Origin: Diploscapter coronatus
Taxonomy: Eukaryota; Nematoda; Chromadorea; Rhabditida; Rhabditidae
Direction of reading: 5' to 3'
Assembly: GCA_964036155.1 (NCBI GenBank)
Contig: OZ038423.1
Coordinates: 80,677,249 to 80,741,248 of the forward strand
DNA length: 64,000 bases
In this document: one piece after another, positions 35,001 to 44,700 of the stretch
Position numbering within the stretch: position 1 is the first letter of the stretch
How the letters are laid out: every line of letters begins with the position of its first letter
Program-made: the position numbers and the translations under genes
The notes under the pieces: model-generated
Databases searched by the model: none
Told to the model about the DNA's origin: nothing
The model's input: only the letters and a program-made list of their open reading frames with translations

Positions 35001-37857
35001 GAACGGAAGAGTTTTCACTGAAAAAATAATATGTTGAATTTTCAGACCGATGAACTAGCCCAATCTCTAAGGCGTCTGAATGATATGTCGAAGCTTCTGA
35101 AGCACAAAAGGACGGCCAACGGTGCTCTGACGCTGGCTTCTTCTGAGGTTAAACTTTTGAAAAATATTATTTCGGAAGAAAAAATAATGACCTCCTGTAT
35201 TTGTCAACGGATAGGGAGGCTAGAGCGTCAAGGATGGGGAGAAATGAGAAAAGAGCCATTGACAAACAAGAGGCCAAAAATCGCTACTTATTCGTGGACT
35301 ATCAAGTGTTTCAAATTATTTGATATGAAATTTAAAGAACTGATAATTCATTTACCTTTTGGTTTCCTCCAAAATAATGTCAATTTTCACTTCTTCCTAA
35401 ATTATCGTTTCGAAAGTTTGAAGATTTATAATTATCAACGTTTTTGAATTTAAGACTTGAAGTTGATCAGATCTGAATTTTTATTTTTTAGATCCGCTTC
35501 GAAATGGATTGGGAGACGAAAACCCCGAAGGGCGTCCAGAACAAGGCACACATCGACACCCATTCCATGGTCGAAGAATTCATGCTTCTAGCGAATATCT
35601 CGGTCGCTGAAAAGGTGAGAGGGAGGAATTTGAAGAAAAAAATCATTATTTACTCGAAGATTCAGCGGATAATTCAGATTCGAATTTATTTCCCGATTTG
35701 GGAGTCTTTTGAAACATACATTTTAAAAGTATATAAGAATTGAGGAACTTTGAGAATTTATAATGGAAAGCGATGCAACAATTAGAGTTTATGATTTTTG
35801 TCAAGTATTTGAAACAGATCTTACTTTGTAAACACTTTAGATCCTGAGCGAGTATCCAGATTGCGCTCTTTTGAGACGACATCCCATTCCAGCTCCAGTC
35901 AGTTACAAACCGGTTATTGAGGTACACAACATCTAAACATAACCAATCCGATTCTATTAAAGTCACTTTTTTGGAATTCATATACACAATTGTAAGAAAT
36001 TATAAGATAGAGCATTTTCAGGCTGCCAAAAAACGCGGCTATGAGTTGTCGATCGAGTCAGGCAAAGCGTTGGCAGATTCATTGGACCGAGCCACCGACA
36101 AAGGCAATCCGATGGTCAACAGACTGTTGCGAATGCTGACGACGAGATGCATGACTCAAGCGCTGTATTTTAGTGCAGGTCGGATTTTAAAAATATAATT
36201 TCTGAGATTTTAGCGTGGATATTGATTTTTTTTCGAGTTTACGACCGACTTGGAAGCTCACTGAAGCGTTTATCAATTTTTTTAGAAACTTATGATAATA
36301 AAAAATCGGAATACTTGATTTGTCCCTTAGGATCAGGGACAGTATTTGAAACACATCCATGCTCGAAGTTGATATATTCTTGCGAAATCTATTTTAGTGC
36401 AAGTGAATACTATCTTAGATTCAGATATTGAGACGTTTTCCACCGCAAATATCCTCTCTTATGCGGTGAGCGTATTCCAGTCAGCTTTGAATGACAATCC
36501 TTAATAATGGAATGAGAGATGATGATCGAATTTTTGTGGTGGAAAGCGTCCTAACGTGTCTAAGTTTATTTTCAGGAACCATCCCAGTGGAAAACTACAT
36601 GCACTTTGGTCTGGCCACCCCGATCTACACTCATTTCACGTCTCCCATCAGAAGATACGCGGATGTCGTGGTACTATTGCTTAAAGTAGTAGATTTCGAG
36701 AAAACGTCTAGTCTAGTCTTCAACATTTCATTCCCATTTCAGTCGTGTTTGAAATATATGAATACCATTAGAAAATTATTATATGCTTCAAAAATTTGTC
36801 AAGTTTTATAGAAAATTTTCCAAACCTAATTTACCGTGATGGCCCTGATAAAATTTAAATGGGGAAAATTTTGAGGTCCACCGCCTTCTCGCTGCTTCCA
36901 TTGGAGCCGACGAAATCCCGTCGGGCCTTCTGAATCAGAACAACGTCAAGAAGCTCAGCGTCAATATGAATTATCGGTATTTTTAAAATTAGAATTAGTC
37001 AGACTTTTAAAATATAAAACTAAGAAACAATAATAAAAATAGACACAAACAAGCGCAATATGCCGGCCGAGCCTCAGTCCAGCTCAACGTGCTGACATTC
37101 TTCAAGGGTCGAGTCGAAAAAGTCGAAGGATTCATCATGGGTGTGCGCTCGAATGGAATTCAGGTTAGTCGGGGAAAAATTGCAAACTTCCGATCCTTGT
37201 TCATTTTCGACTAATATTAGTTTTCCTTGTTTTTCCTAAAAAAAATTGAAACTTACTTGAAAATTGCAAGCATTTCAATATAAGCTTGTTTTCCTAATGC
37301 AACTACGAAGTGTTGGACAGATATCATTAGAAATAATAGAGAATTTTGTAATTTTATGAATTCCTTTAAGGCATCTATTTTCAGATATTCGTCCCGACGT
37401 ACGGAGTCGAGTCGGTCATTGTGATCAAATCCAGTCCTGATACGGTCATAGATGCTGAAAATGGATTCGTCAAGGCTGGTAAAACTACCATCAATGAATT
37501 GGGTAGGTTTGAAAGTGTTCTAAATATCTTGAGAGAAAGTTAAATTCAATCGGAGCTTGCTCCTGTCTATTTTACCGAATCAACGAAAAGTTTCAATGTT
37601 TATTGCTCAGTGATCACGTTTCTCATGCGTGAAACACATATTTTAGATTAAAACTATGCAACTTTCGGAAACAAAGAATTATCGATTTTTTGAAGATCCT
37701 TAAAGTTGCGGTATTTTCAGACCGCGTCACTGTTAAAATTCGTCTGGATGAAACGAACGTGCAAAGACCGAGAATAAGGTTGGACCTCATCGAACCCTAC
37801 ATCGAGGGCCTGTCCGTCGATTTTGACCTCTCCACCGAACAGGGCATCGGAAAATAA
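29048..37857 (+). CDS. dis-3: DIS-3/RRP44, exosome 3'-5' exoribonuclease with PIN domain
   Basis: Catalytic subunit of the RNA exosome, degrading and trimming RNA 3'-5' in nucleus and cytoplasm. 24 exons: 29048-29143, 29332-29424, 29481-29593, 29974-30150, 30408-30565, 31023-31177, 31397-31465, 31521-31604, 31880-32047, 32245-32379, 32757-32882, 32995-33098, 33143-33281, 33789-33955, 34339-34474, 35046-35147, 35492-35614, 35841-35921, 36022-36178, 36576-36670, 36876-36976, 37043-37163, 37385-37502, 37721-37857. They sum to 2,955 nt (984 residues), the usual RRP44 size. N-terminal CR3-like Cys cluster (CGLKACDEC), PIN domain from [10 protein letters not shown], cold-shock domains, then RNB with active-site [10 protein letters not shown] and [14 protein letters not shown], and an S1 domain at the end. 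The PIN domain separates it from DIS3L2. Oddity: an acidic insert (exon 31880-32047, [10 protein letters not shown] then KKMKK). Long introns nearly all contain MITEs. A TTTTAG just before the ATG suggests SL1 trans-splicing. Confidence 0.95.
29712..29877. mobile_element. hAT-like hairpin MITE in dis-3 intron 3
   Basis: Element 29720-29869 with inverted ends GCGCGTTCATATTC and GAATATGAACGCGC, flanked by an intact 8-bp duplication TAAGAATA (29712-29719 and 29870-29877). GAGCTG/CAGCTG blocks pair further in. Confidence 0.85.
30776..30859. mobile_element. MITE family A, short copy in dis-3 intron
   Basis: Internally deleted relative of 2234-2435. It keeps the ends (AGATCTAGGGG and CTAGATCTG), GACGATCGTTAGAA and the CTAGTTTATTTTCG-CTGACGAAAGT block, but is only about 84 bp. 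Confidence 0.7.
31664..31809. mobile_element. MITE family B, copy 1 in dis-3 intron
   Basis: Inverted ends TATTATCGTTAATTGG and CCAATCAATAATA, with ATCGATATTCA pairing with TGAATATCGAC further in. Diverged copies lie at 50784-50934 (opposite orientation) and 53290-53436. Confidence 0.8.
32446..32553. mobile_element. Tiny hAT-like MITE with 8-bp target duplication
   Basis: A 92-bp element (32454-32545) in a dis-3 intron, flanked on both sides by TTGAGCAG (32446-32453, 32546-32553). Ends CAGGGCTGTC and GACAGCCCCA, with GTTCAGT-type subterminal repeats. CAGGG ends plus an 8-bp duplication are hAT-like. Confidence 0.85.
33336..33563. mobile_element. Repeat family C, copy 2 in dis-3 intron
   Basis: Diverged copy of 28661-28886. 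Ends TGTATCGATCATATGAAATGA and TTTGACCGATACAAT are inverted repeats. Shared internal blocks are listed at copy 1. Confidence 0.7.
34757..34988. mobile_element. GAGTACTTTG hairpin repeat in dis-3 intron
   Basis: Large foldback. GGCTGCGAGTACTTTG and GAGTGAGTACTTTGTTACC on the left pair with CAAAGTACTCGCAGCC and GGTAACAAAGTACTCACTC on the right; the GAGTACTTTG unit or its complement occurs five times. C/T-rich tails (CCTTCTCTCTT vs GAGAGGGAAG) extend the stem. Confidence 0.75.
35189..35274. mobile_element. MITE family F, copy 1 in dis-3 intron
   Basis: Ends CCTCCTGTATTTGTCAACGG and CCATTGACAAACAAGAGG are inverted. GATAGGGAGG follows the left end, as in the copy at 41609-41713. Confidence 0.65.
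36422..36562. mobile_element. MITE family D, copy 1 in dis-3 intron
   Basis: Diverged copy, in opposite orientation, of 42989-43127. Shared blocks: ACGTTTTCCACCGCAAATAT, CTCTCTTATGCGGTGAGCG, TATTCCAGTCAGCTTTG and TGGTGGAAAGCGTCC. It ends 14 bp before the acceptor of exon 36576-36670. Confidence 0.8.
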
Positions 37858-38257
37858 ACCGTACTCTGGGAAAAAGACGTCGACTTTTATTCTTATTGAT
37901 TTTTTAAAGTCATTTTTGTTGTTTTTCAATTGTTGTTGTTGATTTTGATGAATTCTAATTTTTTCTCAAGAATAGTTTATGTCTACAATCCACTGCAAAT
38001 ACAGAATACTGAGTCTCTAGGCAATGCGAAATGAAAATAATAGTAAGGAAAGAGATCAAATCCAATCAGTCTTAATGTCAAAAAGTGACGACACCATTTC
38101 AGAGCATTCAAAATAATACGATAAAAATTAGTAGAAAGTCCGGGGAAAATCAGTCAAGTCCAAAAAAATACTAAACGTTAGGGGGGAAAATCAATCGAAT
38201 TCCGATAAACATCAGTAGGAAGTCAGGAAAAAAGCAGAAAGCCCCAGAAAACTCGAT
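37858..38257. other. Convergent 3' region
   Basis: 400 bp between the dis-3 stop and the stop of the minus-strand gene. No exon. GGGGAAAATCAGTCAAG and GGGGAAAATCAATCGAA (about 38136 and 38201) are two imperfect copies of a short unit. Confidence 0.5.
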
Positions 38258-40712
38258 TTAGTCGATCACGTCAATTACCATATCCATTTCACCTTTCAAG
38301 CCAGCCTTCACGCTCTGAAAAATAAAAACATGTTTTAAAGAATTCTATTGAACTAGTCCCCGATCGGGTATTATTCCGTTGAGCATGTTAGTTGATACAT
38401 TCTAATTATTCCGTGTTTTTATTCAAAATATCGAGAGAAAAAACACCTCCACAAGCTGGCCGAAGATGGGTTGCTTGGAGGGATGGAGGATGAGTCTGAG
38501 CACTTCGTTGGCCATCTCCTGCACGGGACCGAAGTCGGCACGATCGTTGACCACGATTTCGAAGAGCTCCTGAACTTCGTTCGATATTTTAATTTTATTA
38601 TGTTTTGCAACCTTGAAAACTGAGATTTTTTTAAAATGTCCCTTTCAACTTACCGTTTCCAGCCGATCGTGCCACTCGTGGGTGTGCGCGTCGCGCAGCT
38701 CGCGACACGAGCGGAAGATGTACATCAGCATTCTCAGACCCATCAGAACTAAAGTTGAAATGTTTAGAAACAAAAAACATTGAAACATGTTTTCTATAAG
38801 ACATAGAAAGTCGCACAGAATTCAACAAGCTGGCACTTGAGCCTTACAACACTTCTGATTGGATATAACGAGAAGTTTTTAAACGAGTGGATTTTTGAAA
38901 TTCCCACAAACTTATAGGGGTGACTCGGTAAATTTGTAAAATTTCTAGGAGTGAAGCTATTTTTTGCTTTCAAACTAACTGATTTCCGCGCTCATGCCCT
39001 CGTCAGTGGCGATGGTAACAAACGCACCGCGAATCGCCAATACCACCTCGAGACTATGGAACAGCGAGGGTTTATTCAGGGCCAGGTTCTGAAATTTTTC
39101 CCAAGTTTTTCGTCTTTTGTTTTTGCACAAAAATTGCTAAAAAGAATAATTTCATCAATTTTTAGTTGAAATGCAGATTTTTAAACTTATCGATTTTCAT
39201 CGTTTCTTTATTAAAAAGAATACACAAATAATCTCTTTTAATTTCAAATTTCTTCTCGCGATCACACGCCAGAGGAATAAGTTCTCTGGATTTTCATTTG
39301 TAAGGCAAAACTATTTGAAGCATATGATGCAATTTGATGCTTAAAATAGCGTAGAAATAAAAACGACAGCTAACATACACATTTTTGGAATCTAGAAAAT
39401 TCAAAATAAACAAATTTACCACGAGAGTGTTGATTCGTTTAGTGAACTCCTCGACTTTCGCGTCGGGAATCTGTCCAGTTACCAGGTAGAGCATGTGAAG
39501 GTCAAAGATCTCGTTCTAAAATATTTTCGATCTCTTTTCAGGAACTTTGATCTCCTTTCAGGAATTTTTACCCGAATCTCGTCCGACGTCTTGAATTTGT
39601 CCTCCAGTTTGGGCTTGGGCGGTTCGGGAGACTCCAGGCTCAACTTGAACGAGGGCGGCTGGTTCTGTCTGGAAAAAAGTTGAAAATTATTTTTGTTCAC
39701 TTTTATGACGTCTCATATGAAAAACGGGCAATAGTAGTCAAGTATTCGAAAAGTTTTATCATGAAAATCACCGATATTTCGTGATTTTTTCATTTTACGG
39801 CATCCCATTTGGAAAATTACAGTAACCATTAAAAGCTTAAAAAATTTTCCAAATATTTCCTCTTGATTTTGTTACCCTCATTTTCTGATGTCTCATCCTG
39901 AGGACTAGAATAACCACCAACAAGTCCTACAAAATTTCGAAATAATAAAATCCATATTTTATTCATTTCGTGTGTTCATTCTATTGGTCTTTACCGAGCA
40001 ATGGCAGTGGAGTTTGATCTGGCGGGTGACTTGGTGCCCATGCGCGGGGGCGTCTTTGCGCGAGGTGGAGTGCACGCCGTCAAATTCCGCGTCGGCGTCC
40101 GCGGAGGCGTTTTCGGAGGCGACACAGCCCGCATACGCGCTGAAAATCTTTTCTTTGGCTTTATCGATTTTTTCGTCTTATGAGTGTTTTATTTCTCTTG
40201 AAATTTTTCATGTGTTTTTAGAAAAACGGATTTCAGTTTTTTTTTTCGAAATTATCAGAGCGGATGTTAACATGTCATATTTTTAAATATGCTTCAGAAA
40301 AATCTGTAGCTTAATTAAATTTCTCATCATTATTATCAAAATATCAACATTATTTATAGAAAAATTTTTATCACTTTAAAAAGTCCCTTACGAGGCGATT
40401 TGAGGAAGTACTTGTCGTCGTCGTCGGCCCGAAGATTCCCGACGACATTGCCGTGGGTCGGCTTGACGTCCGCGAAGATGTCAGCCAGCGTTTTGGGCGG
40501 AGGGCGTTTCGTAGCCGGCTCCGAATTCTCGTCCTTCACCTAAAATATTATAGAAAATTTGATTGGGAACATTTTTGGGAGGAGCATTTTAAAAATCTGA
40601 AAAACGAGTATGTTGGGAACAAACTATCCCCCACCTCCTCGTCGAGAGTATAGTTGGGGGTCGGAATGGGGATGAACTGACCGGCCCTGCGACGACCGAA
40701 CCCTCTTCTCAT
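38258..40712 (-). CDS. Unrecognised 315-residue protein, SP/TP-rich with helical C-terminus
   Basis: Exons: 40712-40635 (ATG), 40539-40392, 40139-39995, 39668-39572, 39515-39420, 39088-38980, 38748-38654, 38569-38447, 38314-38258 (TAA); 948 nt, phases all consistent. The N-terminus is Arg-rich (MRRGFGRRRAGQF). It is followed by KRPPPKTLADIFADVKP and an SP/TP cluster (SPPKTPPRTPTRN, TPPRAKTPP, KSPARS) that looks like CDK or MAPK sites. The C-terminal ~190 residues form a run of amphipathic helices (IFDLHMLYLVTGQIPDAK, FHSLEVVLAIRGAFVTIA, ELFEIVVNDRADFGPVQEMA, EVLRLILHPSKQPIFGQL), resembling an ARM/HEAT or MIF4G-like repeat, and it ends in an acidic tail. I do not recognise the family. TTTCAG precedes the ATG by 5 bp, suggesting trans-splicing. 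The POU gene lies upstream on the same strand, about 1 kb away. Confidence 0.85.
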
Positions 40713-41608
40713 GGTGGGCTGAAAGTGGAAAATTTGGGAGAAAAATCGATAACTCAGAAAGCAGACAAAAAATTCATCAGCTCGTTGAACATTGTCATTT
40801 GTTAGTTAATGAAGGTTGCAAAATTTGAGAAGCAAATGATATTTCTGGAAGAAAGATAGAAGACTCATTGAAGAGTAGTTTTTGGAAAAAGGAATACAAA
40901 AATCGATAATTCCGGTAAAAAACAACAATTTATTATCACCGACATGATACGAATAACGAACGAGATAAACGTCGATCGAAAATCGACGACAACAACCCGC
41001 ATTACGGATAAATCGAGCGCACGTATCGATTTTTGGTGGATTTTGGCTTTAAAAATTATTATTATGCCAAAATGCGCCAAATTTCGATAACATGCTCGAA
41101 AAACACCATGAATTAAAAATCATCGGGAGGGGAAAAATACTGGAATCCTGAAATCGGGACATGGCAACGGAAAAATCAATGAAATCGATTTTCAGCCGAC
41201 GCGATTCGCCCAGAGAACGCTTAAAATGCGACTGAAGATCGATTTTCCAATAGAAATCTTGTTAAAGAATCAATCCTGAGTAAAGTTAAAGTTATTTTTT
41301 GTAAAGAATAATCATGAAGTTTCGAATAATCATCTAAATAGATCGAATTTCAGGTATCACAAATTTAAAGTCTATTAAAACCGAGATTTTCTGGAATCAA
41401 ATAAATAGAATTTCTAGATTAAAAGAAGATTATCAATCGAAAATAACAAAATATGATCAAGTTAAAGGACAAATAAATAAGAAGATAAGGCTCAGTAAAA
41501 TTCGCTCAATATGAAAAATGAAGTTCTGTGTAGGTATTTAGTAAAACTTATAAATGAGCTTTAAACTGAGTGAATTGTAAAATGAGCCAAAGATATGAAA
41601 AACCGACA
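40713..41608. other. Gap between 315-aa gene and POU gene
   Basis: About 0.9 kb, AT-rich, with short AATCGA-rich direct repeats around 40970-41040. No exon seen. Confidence 0.4.
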
Positions 41609-41713
41609 ATATTTCGGCTTCCTGTATTTACGGACGGATAGGGAGGGTAGGGAATGTAGGAAAGCGGGGAATAAGAGAAATAGCCGTCTGTGAATCTAGA
41701 AAGCCGAATATTT
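41609..41713. mobile_element. MITE family F, copy 2
   Basis: Inverted ends AATATTTCGGCTTCCTG and AGAAAGCCGAATATTT, with inner pairing TTTACGGACGG to CCGTCTGTGAA. It shares CTTCCTGTATTTACGGACGG and GATAGGGAGG with copy 1 at 35189-35274. It lies 18 bp beyond the POU gene's stop. Confidence 0.75.
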
Positions 41714-41730
41714 CAGAAAAAAGGAAAATC

Positions 41731-44700
41731 CTAAAATTCCGAATCTTCGCCGTCGTTCAAATTGACGCCCTGATTCTGAGCCGCGAGTCGGACCAAGTGT
41801 TTAAGAAACTCGTTAGGGCTCTTGATCAGAGTGATCTGCAAATTCTTATACCTCGACTCGTTATGTTTCCAAAAGCGCTATCATTAAAAATAGAAAATTT
41901 CGATTTTTATATCTCATTTCTTGAAACTGCTTGAAGATTTGTATTTTATAATCACCAGGGCTGTAAATGTTTAGACATGTATGTATACGCATAACGAGAT
42001 AACGAGATAGTGTGTATTTTCAAAAGAAAGAAAAGAGCATTCTTTCTCTATGCTCTCTCGAAAAGGTTCGTTATGCGTATGCACGCGCGTCTAAACATTT
42101 ACAATCCTACGCAGGCCGTGACATACCTATTAAATCATTTAAAGAATAAAATAAAATTTACCTCCTCATCATCGATGTATTTGTCAACAAAGCTGGTCTT
42201 CTGAGGCCTGCTGACGATCGGAGTGACCTCGATTTTCTCCGGTCTTTCCTGTTTGATCTCCGGCTTCCTGTCCTGACTCACGTAGTTGATTCGCATCTTG
42301 ATTGGTTCGGTGCTGCAATTTAAACAAAAAATGAAAAATGTCTCAGAATTTTCGCATTTTTCGACCTTTCAAGACGGTGCAACTAAGAAACGGCCGGGGA
42401 TGGCGTGAGCTATCTTTTCCCACGCTGTTTCTCCCTACTTTCTCATCCTCCCCTATCCCTTAACTATAGCGTGCACGTCCTCACGTCATTACGCCATTTC
42501 AAAATTGCCTTCAAGAGAACTATGATGGTTAGCCAGTTTTTCCCTGCTTAGATCAAACCTAGGGAGGGTGATCGTCAGAAGGTCCCTTGCAACCTACCCC
42601 CAGTATATTTTCAGAGCAAACTTTTAGCTCTAAATTATCATCAGCCAAAAAATTCACTTTTGCGATCTGGTGTCATAACTATGATTTTGTTCTTGCAACC
42701 TATCCTCTATAATTTATTTTCGCCTGACGAAAGTTCTTCCTAGGTCTGCTTTACCTGATCGAATGAGCCAAGGATCGAATTAGCGGTGTAGTGGTCGAGG
42801 TCGAGACGGAAGAGGCCGGAGTCGAGGGAGCGCAAACCGGCTCCGATTTCGGGACCACCAAATTCGAGGCAACTGTAGAAACCGGGAACTTGGCCTGAAT
42901 TATCATTTTTAGGTAAGTTTGAAAAACATTTAAATGGGGATTATCTTTTCGAAAGTTGCTTTCTTAATCTTGCTGGTGGTGTAATAATCAGACGTTAGGA
43001 CGTTTTCCACCGCAAAAATTCGGTTATCATCTCTCGTCCCATTATTAAGGATAGTAATGCAAAGCTGACTGGAATACGCTCACCGCATAAGAGAGGATAT
43101 TTGCGGTGGAAAACGTCCCAACGTCTGGTAATAATGAAAAACGATTGTTAAAGAAACTTTAGAAATTCTAAAAAAAAATATACGTTTGAGAGAAAGCTCA
43201 CTTTTCACTATTTTTGTTTGGGGATGAAAAAGAGTTTTCAAAAATAAAAAATCCCTACTTGAGACAAATTATTCGCGGTATTTTTCGGAGGAACGACCTT
43301 GACAATCATCACCTTGTCCTGTTTGGGTCTTTTCGACTCGAGTTCGTCCGAAATCGAACTCGAAATTGGCAGAGAGGATTTGGAGTCCAGAATAGGGACA
43401 GAACTGATAATGTAGCTCTTGCGCTTCAGACTGAAACTTTCGAGTTTTTAACTATGTTTCACAAATTTCGAGGGGTTTTGTGCAGTTGAATTCTTCAATC
43501 GCTAAAAATATCGGGCGATGTATATGATTGATTAAAAAAGATAGATTGGCTAGGTTTTAAGATTTCTCCAACTTATTTCTCTTCTAGTAATCATGGTATC
43601 TTTCGGGCAGCTTAAAAATCGACGGTAAAATAGCCAAAAAACAATTACTTTGGTGTAAAGAAAAATTCTAGCTTAAAAAATTGAAAACCCCACCTCATCT
43701 CCGAATTCGAACTGGGCGTGGCCAGGAAGACCGTCCTCATTTTGGTGGGAGGGGAAATCGAAGGTGGTGAATTGGCAGACGCCGAGCTGTCCGACGACGA
43801 AGACGCAGAGGCAAGCGAGGCATCCAAGAAGTGACCACTGTCATCATTGTAGAGTAGTTTCTGGAAAATTAGTGATTTACTGATTTCTGAAAAATTTGTT
43901 CTTTCATTTTTTAACAAAGATAAATGGAAAATCTTAATACAATTTTAATTTTTTGAATCTTCAGTTTAAGAAAGATAGGCTACAAAAATTTCCAACTATA
44001 ATAATAAAGTGAATAGGAAACAGCGTGTGTGTTAATATCAGATAAATTCATTTTTAAAAGAAAAAACAGTTTTAGGTTTAAAATTGATAAGTTTCAAAAA
44101 TCCCGAAATAAAAATAAGATTTCTAAAGTATTTCCTCTCTATTTCACATAAAATTTCCATCCTTCCATTTTTTCTCATTTCTTATTCGCCTTTTCATCTT
44201 CGCTTGCCTCTCAAGCCAACGATGCTAAATATGCCAAAATTACTGCAAAGGAGAAAGCCGAAACCTTGAACTAAATGATTTGCTGATACCCAACGGACTA
44301 CCACTATACCAGTCGCTTGTCAGCTATTCACCGTTCTTCGCTAAAAGCATGAGGAAGAGAAGAAATAGCGTATGAAAATAGGAGAGTAATAAGGAACGAG
44401 AAAAATTCAAGAGAACGGAAATTTGGTGGGGAAGCGAGTAATGAAACAGTTCAAATTTCAAACCTGCTGAAAAGTCTTCTTCTCTCGCTGACGGCGGTTG
44501 CAGAACCAGACCCGGACTTCCTGGAATTAAAAAATGTAAATTTAAAAAATAATAAATTTTTAAATTCTTACATTAAACTTCAAATCCAGACTTTCAGCGA
44601 TTTTCTCCTGTTCCTCCTGAGTGGGTTGGCGGTTTGCTCGAAAGAGCGCCTCCAGGGTTTCCAACTGAAAGCAAAGTCAATAAAATTCAAAATTTTAAAA

